64,000 nt of DNA from Mytilisepta virgata. Its lineage: Eukaryota; Mollusca; Bivalvia; Mytilida; Mytilidae. A program made the position numbers and the translations under genes. Position 1 is the stretch's first letter, and each line of letters opens with the position of its first letter. The stretch is taken from positions 7,936,001 through 8,000,000 of the forward strand of contig CM051514.1 in the NCBI GenBank assembly GCA_028015205.1, written 5' to 3'. Of the stretch, positions 1 to 12,532 are shown in pieces. The notes under the pieces were generated by a model. It was not told the origin of the DNA and made no database searches. It worked only from the letters and a program-made list of their open reading frames with translations.

Positions 1-688
1 TCATTCACAAGCACACTTTATAATCTGTTATTTGACTTCGAAATTTAACAAAATTATAATCGTCAGACTCTAAGCTTAAAAGCAAAACTACCGGAAAATT
101 AAAAAAATAAATTAGTCTTTATTTTTTACTTAGCTTTTTTTGCTTTCATTAGAACAGTTAAACGGGACAATGACCATTTTATTGGGTTTTAAATTCTGTG
201 TTCTCTTCCGTTTGCTTTACATGAAAATCCCTCCGGTTAATAGAATGTTAAAACCAATTAGCTTGAAGAATACACAAATGTACCGGTATTGAAATATTCT
301 ACAAAACAGTCTGAGATATTATATTCAGTAAATACTTACGGTAAATTCAACCGTGTCCTTTTATCAAAACGGCGATAATTTGTTGAAGCGGTCTAATTCT
401 AATATTTTGATGCAACAATTATTATTTTTTATTTGTTGTTTTTTGGCTACTGCTATCAAGCACAATTTTTATTAGAAGATTTATAATACCTTACCACGCA
501 GTTACACATTTTTACACATTCCCCGTCACCACGCAACTACACATGTCTACACATCATAGTAAAATGCGTTTCTTACCTTTTTTTGACCAATTTGACCAAC
601 GAAATAAATGATAAAACTTCCTTGATAAATATTGAATGCGTATGTATATTTTCCTCACCTGAGTAATAGTTCGTGGTATTTGACTGTA
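1..688. other. AT-rich sequence, no gene recognised
   Basis: No frame of convincing length with an ATG start, no recognisable motif and no repeat shared with the rest of the window. The short open frames here overlap on both strands and look random. Confidence 0.5.
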
Positions 689-696
689 GTTTGGTT

Positions 697-995
697 CACA
701 GGCGCTTGTCTCAGAAAAAAAAATTACTATATATGCCAAGAGAAAAGAAAAGGTCCCCAACTCGGGCAACACAATTTTACGCGCCTGCTTCGATTTCCAA
801 AGAATTATCCCTTTCACCTTTCGGTCTCGCTCAAAACTTTTGGATCAATAAAAAAAATATTAATTTATCAACACAATGATGTATGACACGCCTACCTTAC
901 TTGCCAATCAACAGTGCTTTAGCCATATGAAATCGGTCAAAAGTGAATTATTTATCAGTACTACAATAAATTGCAAATTTGAAGACGAGGATCAA
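697..995 (+). repeat. Left terminal inverted repeat of the fold-back element
   Basis: Reverse complement of 1221-1519. The near identity suggests a recent insertion or ongoing homogenisation of the two ends. Confidence 0.85.
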
Positions 996-1220
996 ATGAA
1001 TTGCTGCTTTCTGACTGGCTAACTCAGTATGCTAAAATTAAAACTTGGAAACTAGAGTATTAATTTATAAATAGAACGCCATCAACTCATCAATTTATTT
1101 ACCAGCAGCGATTTATTATTACTTCTTCATACCATTGTTTTTCAATTAATTAATCATGACAAAAGAACAAAGAAAGGAATTTTTTAAACAGTTCATTTTC
1201 TTTATTTTAATTTTTTTTAT

Positions 1221-1519
1221 TTGCTCCTTGTCTTCAAATTTGCAGTTTATTGTAGTACTGATAAATAATTCACTTTTGACCGATTTCATATGGCTAAAGC
1301 ACTGTTGATTGGCAAGTAAGGTAGGCGTGTCATACATCATTATGTTGATAAATTAATATTTTTTTTATTGATCCAAAAGTTTTGAGCGAGACCGAAAGGT
1401 GAAAGGGATAATTCTTTGGAAATCGAAGCAGGCGCGTAAAATTGTGTTGCCCGAGTTGGGGACCTTTTCTTTTCTCTTGGCATATATAGTAATTTTTTTT
1501 TCTGAGACAAGCGCCTGTG
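1221..1519 (-). repeat. Right terminal inverted repeat of the fold-back element
   Basis: Reverse complement of 697-995; followed directly by the second copy of the 8-bp duplication GTTTGGTT at 1520-1527. Confidence 0.85.
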
Positions 1520-1527
1520 GTTTGGTT

Positions 1528-2831
1528 GCAGACGACAGATACAACAAAATACAATAGCATCTAACAGTTCGCAGACACGCGGGGAACGTACACACAGAGA
1601 CCAAGTACACAGTGAGGCCAAACGTCATCATACTATAAATAAATATATGAATATGCTCAGAGATAAAAATAAAACACCGCACGGTACATTTATATTTTGG
1701 TTTTCACGAAAGGAAAAAATAATATAAAAGTATTATAACATGATTTATAACAATGAAATTAATTAATATCTACATCTGTTAAACAATTATTTTTAATCAT
1801 GATTTAGCCGTTATTGTTTTTGTTTTGTTTTTGTTTTTACGCTTCGCGGGGTTTCAGAGGCCTTCTTTATTTACCAATCGGGAGGGAAGGGGGGTCTGGA
1901 TAATATTAGGGGGTCTCGTCCTGTAACATTGGACCTCTGTGCGATATTTGTCATACATATATTATTATAAGGGGAGTCAAATTTACGGGATGAAACATTT
2001 TCGGAGAGGGATAAAATTTTGAATTTTGTGATGTTAATTTTGTCATTTCTTGAGATGACACATAAAATATGTCTTGATTAATGCTTTTATTGAATAATTA
2101 TCTGTGGGTAATATGTTATCTACCACAAGTGGTAAAAATGGGAATTTGTCAAGCTGTATCTGTTCGTTCATTTGCTTGTGGTCAAAATATAATTTTAATT
2201 CATGCATATATTATGAAAAGCTGAATCCATCACTTGAAAAATTAAACTGTTCTGCAAGATCTCAATCCATTCTATTTTTCTTGGTAAAAAAAAAAACCGA
2301 AATTTGAAAATTCAGTGAATGGTAGAAGAAGAGATATACTACAATTATTAAATGATTCAAAAAGGTGGAGGTGAAATAAATTTTGAAGGAATAAAGCATT
2401 CTCTTGTTTCCAATAAATCTTTCACAATGCAACAATCTACATGATTCTGTAATGTTGACAACAAACGTACAGCTATTAGGGAGCACCCATTTGATTTTTA
2501 TGGGGGGGGGGGGGGAGAGACATGGAAGGAATTTGAAAAAAGGCAGGATGCACAATTTGGTGAAAAAAAAAGGCAGGACCAAAAATCCTCAGAAAAAATA
2601 AAATTACTTCCATGCGCAGCCCCCCTCCAATATAAATCAAATGGTTGCTCCCTTACTGATGTACTCTCTTTATCTCAAAACTCCTTATACCTCAAAGTCA
2701 TTTTTCGTCACAAGGGATATATTTAAAACATCACAAAACTATAAGACAGTGAAGATTTCAATAATCATATCACATCTTTTATCACCTGGAACGAACCACT
2801 TTAAACGGAAATACTATAATGAATACGCATT
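1528..2831. other. Non-coding, no element recognised
   Basis: AT-rich sequence with a 14-base G run at 2502-2515 and several purine-rich stretches. No open frame with recognisable protein content. Confidence 0.45.
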
Positions 2832-3662
2832 TTAATTTGTGTGTTGGGGTGGGGTGGGGGGGGAGGTAAATTATATTAATGTAAGATTGAAGAGGGTCAT
2901 TTTTTCATTTATCAGATAGGGATATCACTATTGTTTTTGATAGATGCTGTAAGAAAAATTTCAGACCCCTCATATAATTAATGACCGGCCCTCGGTGCAT
3001 ATCTTTTGACATACCACGCGGAAGAAAACTAAAATGATATTTAAATTGAATGCCAAAAGTTAATTGTCAAAATTGAAAGCAGATGTAATATAATTTTATG
3101 ATTATATAAAAAATGATCCTGGTACAATAAAAATGTAAGATTATATCCTAACATTACTGTTACATTTGAACCATTTTTAGTACAACTAGATAGTCAGAAT
3201 TCAGAATCACAAAGGGACAGAGCTTTTATTGTCTTCCAGACTGAGAAAAAAATCTAACTCCAAACTGGTCTGAAAATTCAAGACTGCTCACAAATATTAC
3301 AGCAAGCCCCTGAATGTTAGTTTTCCTCCTTTTATAATAATAGGAAAATATTAAAACAATTACGAATTTCAGTTTATATGCCTTAGTACATAAAGAAGTC
3401 AAATAATGAAATCACATTATTTTATGGTTGAAAGCTTAGAAGGATTACTTAAAAAAATATGAAAAGTACCACAGTAATGGGTCACTCTGAAATATCTGTT
3501 AATATTTAGTACGATAGGAAATTAAGGTACATGCAGGAGGTACCTAATTGGGCTGTATTTCAGATTATTTTTATAAAATTTTGCATGCAACTAAAGCATG
3601 TTAATCTGTAACTGAATATAAATTTTTTTTATCATTTTTTAAAACACTTCCCAGAAAATGCT

Positions 3663-4062
3663 TTGTCGTATTTCCCTATGGCTATATCGACCTGCTGAGG
3701 CCTTCAGAATTTCGGCACTGTGACGTCGTAAAGAGTTGACCCGACCCTAATATGAGCTGACCCGAATATATCAGCGACGTCATAATGTTTGACCCAACGT
3801 TGACCCGAATATATCAGGAAAACATCAGGTTATAGGCGAATGGCCATTGAAAAGTAAGACATTCCATTAAGATTGCTAGTTAACAATACGATAAATTTAT
3901 CATCAAGTTTTCTTCAAACAAATATTGTAAAATATAAGCCGCTCGACACAATATGAAGCTTTTTGGCTCGTTCGCTACGCTCACTCGTCGAAAAAGCTTC
4001 ACATTGTGTCTCGCGGCTGATATTTTACGATATACGTTTGCAGAAAACCTGATAATATGTAC
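3663..4062 (+). mobile_element. 400-bp hairpin-core element inserted in the left palindrome arm only
   Basis: Relative to the right arm near 15,020, which reads straight through, 400 bp are added here between 'aaaatgct' and 'gtatcaag'. A second copy lies at 19,965-20,373, so this is a mobile or dispersed element. Its 3' half (3919-4040) folds into a long hairpin: arms of about 45 bp starting 'caaatattgtaaaatataag' and a G+C-richer loop with the motif 'gctcgttcgctacgctcac'. No reading frame. No clean target duplication found. Probably a miniature non-autonomous element of unknown superfamily. Confidence 0.75.
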
Positions 4063-4679
4063 GTATCAAGTTTTGGCAAATATAGAATGTGTAAATACAT
4101 AGAATACACGTCGATATCGCTGCAAAAATTCCATTCTTTAGACTTTAAATTATATATTATTGCCATATAATATGTATTATTGATATAAAGTTTACTAGGG
4201 GTCACCAGATTTTTTTTCGTATATTAAATTTATTACTATATGTAGAGAGGAAAAAAAACGTCAAAAGGCCCAAATAAGGTTAACGTCGTAACGACGTCGC
4301 AATGGTAAATGTAGATTTTTAGTTTTCTTACAGACAGTGCATAAGTTTGAATGATTACCACAGCAAAAACGAAGGGATGACCCTATATTATTTATAATCA
4401 ATAAAACAGAATAGCTGACAGCAATTCCATATCATTTTATATAAATTTCTAGGGATAAGTTTTTAAGAAATGACGATTTAAAGTGAAATTATTTTCTTCG
4501 GCAGTTTTTATATGAATTCTACAGTGAAAGACATTTGTTTATTTTAAGGATATTAATTCAAATTTATTGCAGAAATATAAAAGCTAAACTAAATTTTTTC
4601 GACATTTAGATGCAATGTCGAAAATTCTACCTGTGTATAAAATTTCATTAAAATCCATTATTTAGCGGATTCAGACAAC

Positions 4680-5710
4680 TTAAATGGACCTGTTCCATTG
4701 ATGTTGTCCATTCCTAATATCGAATTTGACATGGGCTGCATGGCGAGTGTCCTGCAGGAAGCAGATACTGTTTACTCTTCCGGAGCACCTGAGTCTACGC
4801 CAACCTTTTAATACCCCCGCAAACATAGTTGGGGGGTATATATGAACCAGCCTGTCCGTCTGTCTGTCTTTCTGTCCAGAATTTTTTTGTATCCGCAGTT
4901 TCTCAAACATTCCTTATCAGAGGTTAATGAAACTTTGCATACTGTTAGATCCTAATACGTAGATGTGCGCATGCGAAGTATGTCCTGGTCCAATACTTTT
5001 CCCCATAATTTTATATCCTTTTGGACTTAAAAAATTCTGTCTATCCCCCATTTTTTTTTGTACCCGCAGTTTCTCAAATATGCCTTATCAGAGGTTTATT
5101 AAACTTTGCATACTAGTAGATCCTAGTACGTAGATGTGCGCATGCGAAGTATGTTCTGGTCCAATACTTTTTTCCAAAACTTTATACCCTTTTGGACTTA
5201 GAAATTCTGTCTATCCCCCAATTGTTTTGTACCCGCAGTTTCTCAAGCATGCCTTATCAGAGGTTAATGAAACTTTGCATACTGTTAGATCCTAGTACGT
5301 AAATTTGCGCATGAGAAGTATGTCCTGGTCCAATACGTTTTTCCATATTTATACTCTTTTGGACTTAGAAATTCTGTTCTGGTCCAATACTTTAGTCTTT
5401 TATTAGATATGCACATAATAAGGATTTCATTGATCAATTAGCTCCTCATAGCTTTGTTAAATTGGGCTTCAAAATTTTATAACACAGATTTGATATTAGT
5501 TTTTTGTAAATTAACAGCAGCGGGGGTATAGTTAGTGAGGTCCCCTCGCAGTTTTAGTTTTGGTGGGGTCCATGTTGTTTATATGTTTTTAGTTTTTAAG
5601 TGTAATGTTTGTATTGTTTCGGTCTTTTCTTCGTTGTTCTCCGGTGTTTGTCAGTTATTTTCGATTTTCCCCTCCTTCGAATATCCTTTTGATATTTCTT
5701 GACTTTACTT
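4680..5710 (+). pseudogene. 3' tail of an RT element (left arm), split by a nested insertion
   Basis: Positions 4680-4803 and about 5563-5710 match the end of the reverse-transcriptase fragment at 26,940-27,225: the same block with 'cctgcaggaagcag' and 'tcttccggagcacctgagtc', then 'tggtggggtccatgttg' and 'tatttcttgactttac'. In the 27-kb copy the two halves are contiguous; here a roughly 760-bp element separates them. No RT domain remains in this copy. Mirrored at 13,370-14,400 in the right arm. Confidence 0.65.
4804..5562 (+). mobile_element. Non-autonomous DNA element with tandem-repeat core, nested in the RT-element tail
   Basis: Short inverted ends are visible: 'atacccccgc' at 4811-4820 and 'gcgggggtat' at 5520-5529. 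The core holds three direct units of about 165-175 bp between 4890 and 5400, each with 'cgcagtttctcaa', 'ccttatcagagg' and 'tagatcctagtacgta', preceded by a short CTGT-rich run. Short ends plus a tandem core recall the 'pearl'-type repeats described in bivalves; that link is inference. The insertion is present in both palindrome arms, so it predates the inverted duplication. Confidence 0.65.
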
Positions 5711-6269
5711 AATTGACCAGAAAGACCAAAACGGCTTTAAATCCATTTTTGTAACGTTATTTCATTCATTACACCACTTTGTGTAAAAGGAAGAAATAAA
5801 AACTAATGGATAAAGGGGTTCTAGATTACATTATTACACTCAAGAGTTATTTATTTATCGTTGGACAAGAACTTGAACTTATTTATCTCTGTGTTTACAA
5901 ATATTTTTGTACTTGATTGGATGTCACATCATTCGCCTTGACCAGAAATAAAGGAAGGTTTTGGATCCAACAAATTAAACTAGTTTCACCCAACCGCATG
6001 TTATGTTAGTCTGTCCCAAGTCAGGAATATGTTGGCTACTGTCCAACTTTATTTGATAATTAAATAACGATAAATAAAGATTGGCTATTTATTCGGGGCA
6101 ATTTATTACAATTTGTGAGGATTCCCACTGTGGTTTGAGACCATCCCTGTGGTGAATAAACTGTCTCTTATATCCAGTTTTGAGATTTGCTATAATCGCG
6201 GATTTTACATATTCTTATGCCCTAGATGAAAATATTTTGTAAATGTTGCTACATGTAGGAATATAGCAT

Positions 6270-6539
6270 ATGCTAATTTTATTCCCTAGAGAAGTAGGCA
6301 AAGCGAAAATAGTATTGTACCTCGTTATCAGGCATTATTCCCCGTATTTCGTTAAATCCGCGAATAACAAAGGCATTTATATTTTGACCAATATTAGCAC
6401 AGCAAATGGTTATCAAAACAAATTCAATCTTGATATCTTAGTATTCAATCCCGTTGACATTTTATTACAAATTAAATTCATGCAGTTTTTGATGTTTTAT
6501 ATCGACATCCCGACTCGGCCGACGTTATCAGCACATTAA
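6270..6539 (+). other. 89-codon open frame, duplicated in both palindrome arms; coding status doubtful
   Basis: An ATG-started frame that I do not recognise; the same frame lies on the minus strand at 12,533-12,802. The two copies differ by about four bases in 270, clustered near the 3' end, and all of them change the protein. That argues against selection on the protein. No neighbouring exon, signal peptide or domain is visible. Confidence 0.25.
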
Positions 6540-6705
6540 TTTAAAAAAATGAGTTAATTTAACTAGGTGAAACAAATATTCGATTTAAGAACCAGAATGG
6601 GAATACCGACGCTATAAGACAGTGGGCAAAAACAAGGCGAATACAACGTACGTGAGAATACTAAAATTGCAAACAAATACTATACACACCCAAAAGATGG
6701 AATCA

Positions 6706-9700
6706 AAATATGTATGTAGACAATGGCTTGTGGTGGATGTACGTGTATCTCATTAAAATACATGTATATAGACATTGGTCTGGTGGTGGATGTAACTATT
6801 TCACACTACAGTACATGTATATAGACATTGGTCTGGTGTGGGAAGTACCTACAAAACAGTACAGTTCATGTATTTAAACATTGGCCTGGTTGTGGATATA
6901 CGTGTATTTCATTAAAATACATATATAGAGACATTGGTCTGGTGGTGGATATAACTATTTCACACTACAGTCATGTATATAGACATTGGTCTGGTGTGGG
7001 AAGTACCTACAAAACGGTATAGTACATGTATTTAAACATTGGCCTGGTTGTGGATATACGTGTATCTCAATAAAATACATGTATACATGTACAGTACATG
7101 TATGTAGACAATGGCCTGATAGTAGAGGTAAGTATATCACACTACCGTACACATATATAGACATTGGTCTGATGGTGGATGTACGTATATCACACTACAG
7201 TACATGTATATAGACACTGGCCTGATGGTGGATGTGCGTATATCACACTACAGTACATGTATACAGACATTGGTCTGGTGGTGGATGTAATATTTTACAC
7301 TACAGTACATGTATATGGACAATGGCCTGATGGTGGAGTTACGTATATCACACTACAGTACATGTATATAGACAATGGCTTGGTGGTGGATGTAAGTATA
7401 TCACATTACAGGACAAGCATACATTCATTGGTCTGGTGGTGCAGTACAGTACATGTATATAGACAATGACCTGGTGGTGGATGTACGTATATCTCATTAA
7501 AATACATGTATAGAGTGATATTACACACTACAGTACATGTATATAGACAATGGCCTGGTGGTGGGTGTAACTATTTTTAACTACAGTACATGTATATAGA
7601 CAATGGCCTGGTGGTGGATGTACGTGCGTCTCATTACAATACATGTATATAGACATTAGTCTAGTGGTGGATGTAACTACTTCACACTACCGTACATGTA
7701 TATAGACATTGGTCAGATGGTGGATGTAACTATATCACATTACAGTACAAGCATACATACATTGGTCTGTGGTGGATGTAATATTTCACACTACAGTACA
7801 TGTATATGGACAATGGCACGTATGGATGGTGCAGTTACGTATATCACACTACAGTACATGTATATAGACAATGGCCTGGTGGTGGATGTACGTGTATCTC
7901 ATTACAATACATGTATATAGACATTGGTCTGGTGGTGGATATAACTATTTCACACTACAGTCATGTATATAGACATTGGTGTGGTGTGGGAAGTACCTAC
8001 AAAACAGTATAGTACATGTATTTAAACATTGGCCTGGTTGTGGATATACGTGTATCTCATTAAAATACATGTATACATGTACAGTACATGTATATAGACA
8101 ATGGCCTGATAGTAGAGGTAAGTATATCACACTACCGTACATGTATATAGACATTGGTCTGATGGTGGATGTACGTATATCACACTACCGTACATGTATA
8201 TAGACATGTCAGATGGTGGATGTAAGTATATCACATTACAGTACAAGCATACACACATTGGTCTGGTGGTGGATGTAATATTTCACACTACAGTACATGT
8301 ATATAGACAATGGCCTGGTGGTGGATGTACGTGTATCTCATTACAATACATGTATATAGACATTGGTCTGGTGGTGGATGTAACTATATCACACAACAGT
8401 ACATGTATAAAGACATTGGTCTGATGGTGGATGTACGTATATCACACTACCGTACATGTATATAGACATTGGTCTGATGGTGGATGTACGTATATCACAC
8501 TACCGTACATGTATATAGACATTGGTCTAATGGTGGATGTACGTATATCACACTACCGTACATGTATATAGACACTGGTCAGATGGTGGATGTAAGTATA
8601 TCACATTACAGTACAAGCATACATTGGTCTGGTGGTGGATGCAATATTTCACACTACAGTACATGTATATGGACAATGGCACATATGGATGGTGGAGTTA
8701 CGTATATCACACTACAGTACATGCATATAGACATTGGCCTGGTGGTGGATGTAACTATATCACATTACAATACATGTATAAAGACATTAGTCTGGTGGTG
8801 GATGTAACTATTTCACAGTACAGTACATGTATATAGACAATGACCTGGTGGTGGATGTACGTATATCTCATTAAAATACATGTATAGAGTGATAGTTACA
8901 CACTACAGTACATGTATATAGACAATGGCCTGGTGGTGGGTGTAACTATTTTTAACTACAGTACATGTATATAGACAATGGCCTGGTGGTGGATGTACGT
9001 GCGTCTCATTACAATACATGTATATAGACATTAGTCTAGTGGTGGATGTAACTACTTCACACTACCGTACATGTATATAGACATTGGTCAGATGGTGGAT
9101 GTAACTATATCACATTACAGTACAAGCATACATACATTGGTCTGGTGGTGGATGTAATATTTCACACTACAGTACATGTATATGGACAATGGCACGTATG
9201 GATGGTGGAGTTACGTATATCACACTACAGTGCATGTATATAGACAATGGCCTGGTGGTGGATGTACGTGTATCTCATTACAATACATGTATATAGAAAT
9301 TGGTCTGTTGGATGTAACTATATTACACTACAGTACATGTATATAGACATTGGTCTGATGGTGGATGTACGTATATCTCATTAAAATACATGTATAGAGC
9401 GATAGTTACAAACTACAGTACATGTATATAGACAATGGCCTGGTGGTGGGTGTACAATACATGTATATAGACATTAGTCTTGTGGTGGATGTAACTACTT
9501 CACACTACCGTACATGTATATAGACATTGGTCAGATGGTGGATGTAACTATATCACATTACAGTACAAGCATACATACATTGGTCTGGTGGTGGATGTAA
9601 TATTTCACACTACAGTACATGTATATGGACAATGGCACGTATGGATGGTGGAGTTACGTATATCACACTACAGTGCATGTATATAGACAATGGCCTGGTG

Positions 9701-10293
9701 GTGGATGTACGTGTATCTCATTACAATACATGTATATAGAAATTGGTCTGTTGGATGTAACTATATCACACTACAGTACATGTATATAGACATTGGTCTG
9801 ATGGCGGATGTACGTATATCTCATTAAAATACATGTATAGAGCGATAGTTACAAACTACAGTACATGTATATAGACAATGGTCTGGTGGTGGGTGTACAA
9901 TACATGTATATAGACATTAGTCTAGTGGTGGATGTAACTACTTCACACTACCGTACATGTATATAGACATTGGTCAGATGGTGGATGTAACTATATCACA
10001 TTACAGTACAAGCATACATACATTGGTCTGGTGGTGGATGTAATATTTCACACTACAGTACATGTATATGGACAATGGCACGTATGGATGGTGGAGTTAC
10101 GTATATCACACTACAGTACATGCATACAGACATTGGTCTGGTGGTGGATGTAACTATATCACACTACAGTACATGTATATAGACATTGGCCTGATGGTGG
10201 ATGTACGTATATCACACTACAGTACATATATATAGACAATCACCTGGTGGTGGATGTACACGTATAAAGACATTGGTCTGTTGGTGGATGTAA
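6706..10293 (+). repeat. 53-bp satellite array, left arm
   Basis: About 68 tandem monomers with a typical core of 'acatgtatatagacattgg', then 'tctggtggtggatgtaac' and 'tatttcacactacagt', 53 bp per unit. Monomers vary in a few positions (attgg/aatgg, aactattt/acgtatat/acgtgtat), and some are shortened. Higher-order repetition is visible. Because 53 is not a multiple of three, the frame shifts from monomer to monomer; the repetitive open frames here are by-products. Confidence 0.9.
8880..10130 (+). repeat. 443-bp higher-order repeat within the 53-bp satellite
   Basis: The distinctive string 'actacttcacactaccgtac' recurs at 9051, 9494 and 9937, a spacing of exactly 443 bp. The neighbouring variants (for example the 'ggcacgtatggatggtgga' unit) repeat in the same order. 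This implies recent amplification of a block of eight-odd monomers. Confidence 0.75.
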
Positions 10294-10306
10294 CGCTTGC
10301 TTAGCT

Positions 10307-10438
10307 CGTACTCCTACTCTATTAAGTCAGTACCCCACATCCGTGATTCACCTAAACAAGAGTGACTGCCTCCTGTTTGTCACGCTTGCTTAGGTGAACC
10401 ACCGGTGTGGGGTACTGACCGATTAGAGTAGGAGTTCG
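10307..10438. repeat. 60-bp-arm hairpin at the axis of the 13-kb palindrome
   Basis: Positions 10,307-10,366 pair with 10,379-10,438 (outer arms with 'ctcctactct' against 'agagtaggag', inner stem 'cctaaacaagagtgac' against 'gtcacgcttgcttagg'), leaving a loop of about 12 bases. About 180 bp around it (roughly 10,294-10,470) are unrelated to the satellite on either side. The satellite runs in one direction to its left and in the other to its right, so the hairpin marks the point of symmetry. Confidence 0.8.
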
Positions 10439-10469
10439 GGACAGACCTACGATAAGGGTTAGAGACAGC

Positions 10470-12366
10470 ACGTATATCGTTAGTGTGATATACGTACATT
10501 CACCATCAGGCCAGTGCTATATACATGTAATGTAGTATAAAATAGTTACATCCTCCATCAGGCCATTGTCTATATACATGTACGGTAGTGTGATATACGT
10601 CCATCCACCATCAGGCCAATGTCTATATATATCTACTGTAATGTGATATAGTTACATCTACCATCAGGACAATGTCTATATATATGTACTGTAGTGTGAA
10701 ATAATTGCATCCACCACCAGATTAATGTCTATATATATGAACTGTAGTGTAAAATAGTTACATCCACCATCAGACCAATGTTTATATACATGTACTGTAG
10801 TGTGATATACGTACATCCACTATCAGGCCAATGTCTATATACTTGTATTGTAATGTGATATAGTTACATCCACCATCAGACCAATGTCTATATACATGTA
10901 CTGTAGTGTGAAGTAGTTACATCCACCACTAGACTAATGTCTCTATACGTGTATTGTAATGAGACGCACGTACATCCACCACCAGGCCATTGCCTACATA
11001 CATGTACCGTAGTTCAAAATAGTTACATCCACCACCAGGCCATTGTCTATATACATGTACTGTAGTGTGTAACTATGACTCTATACATGTATTTTAATGA
11101 GATATACGTACATCCACCACCAGGTCATTGTCTATATACATGTACTGTAGTGTGAAATAGTTACATCCACCACAGACCAATGTCTTTATACATGTATTGT
11201 AATGTGATATAGTTACATCCACCATCAGGTCAATGTCTATATACACGTACTGTAGTGTGAAATAGTTACATCCACCACCAGACCAATGTCTCTATACATG
11301 TATTTTAATGAGATATACGTACATCCACTACCAGGTCATTGTATATATACATGTACTGTAGTGTGATATAGTTACATCCACCACCAGACCAATGTCTATA
11401 TACATGTACTGTAGTGTGAAATAGTTACATCCACCACCAGACCAATGTCTATATACATGTATTGTAATGAGATACACGAACATCCACCACCAGGCTATTG
11501 TCTATATACATGTACTGTAGTGTGAAATGGTTACATCCACCACCAGACCAATGTCTCTATACATGTATTTTGATGAGATACACGTATATCCACAACCAGG
11601 CCACTGTTTAAATACATGTACTATAATGTTTTGTAGATACTTCCCACACCAGACCAATGTCTATATACATGTACTGTAGTGTGAAATAGTTACATCCACC
11701 ACCAGACCAATGTCTATATACATGTATTGTAATGAGATACACGTACATCCACCACCAGGCCATTGTCTATATACATGTACTGTAGTGTGAAATGGTTACA
11801 TCCACCACCAGACCAATGTCTATATACATGTACTGTAGTGTGAAATAGTTACATCCACCACCAGACCAATGTCTCTATACATGTATTTTAATGAGATACA
11901 CGTACATCCACCACCAGGGTATTGTCTATATATATGTACTGTAGTGTGGTTTACGTATATCCACCGTCAGGCCAATGTCTTTATATATGTACTGTAGTGT
12001 AAAATAGTTACATCCACCACCAGACCAATGTCTATATACATGTATTGTAATGAGATACACGTACATACACCACCAGGCTATTGTCTAGATACATGTACTG
12101 TAGTGTGAAATGGTTACATCCACCACAAGACCAATGTCTCTATACATGTATTTTAATGAGATACACGTATATCCACAACCAGGCCAATGTTTAAATACAT
12201 GTACTGTAGTGTGAAATGGTTACATCCACCACCAGACCAATGTCTCTATACATGTATTTTAATGAGATACACGTACATCCACCACCAGACCAATGTCTAT
12301 ATACATGTATTTTAATGAGATACACGTACATCCACCACAATCTATATATAGTCTATATACATATTT
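10470..12366 (-). repeat. 53-bp satellite array, right arm (inverted)
   Basis: About 36 monomers of the same 53-bp unit in reverse complement ('tgtactgtagtgtgaaatag', then 'ttacatccaccaccagacca' and 'atgtctatataca'). The rare monomer variant 'acttcccacaccagacc' near 11,640 is the complement of the left-array variants at about 6836, 6994 and 7984. The array is only about half as long as its left-arm partner. Confidence 0.9.
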
Positions 12367-12532
12367 TGATTCCATCCTTTGGGTGTGTATAGTATTTGTT
12401 TGCAATTTTAGTATTCTCATGTACGTTGTATTCGCTTTGTTTTTGCCCACTGTCTTATAGCGTCGATATTCCCATTCTGGTTCTTAAATCGAATATTTGT
12501 TTCACCTATTTAAATTAATTCATTTTTTTAAA

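Larger units (their letters stand above)
697..1519. mobile_element. Fold-back DNA element with 299-bp terminal inverted repeats and 8-bp target duplication
   Basis: Positions 697-995 and 1221-1519 are reverse complements of each other with about three mismatches over 299 bp (about 99% identity). The element begins CACAGGCGC and ends GCGCCTGTG. It is flanked on both sides by the direct repeat GTTTGGTT (689-696 and 1520-1527), as expected of a target-site duplication from a cut-and-paste transposon. The 225-bp interior is AT-rich and has no coding capacity, so the element is non-autonomous. Long inverted repeats with an 8-9 bp duplication fit Mutator-like or hAT-type elements; which of the two cannot be decided here. 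Open frames in the two arms are the same sequence read from opposite ends and are not genes. Confidence 0.8.

Noticed and set aside
632..1621. Pairs of similar open frames on opposite strands near 0.6-1.6 kb
   Set aside because: They are the two inverted repeats of one fold-back element read from either end.
6270..6539. 89-codon frame conserved in both palindrome arms as a possible new gene
   Set aside because: The few differences between the copies all change the protein; duplication with the arm explains the conservation.
6828..8836. Many overlapping open frames of 60-107 codons with repeated Tyr/Ile/His-rich peptides
   Set aside because: They follow the 53-bp satellite. Because the unit length is not a multiple of three, each frame changes from monomer to monomer; they end on the same recurring TAG. 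No start, composition or conservation argues for a protein.
6706..12366. A CRISPR-like array (regular repeats)
   Set aside because: There are no unique spacers between repeats; units are head-to-tail satellite monomers in a eukaryotic genome.
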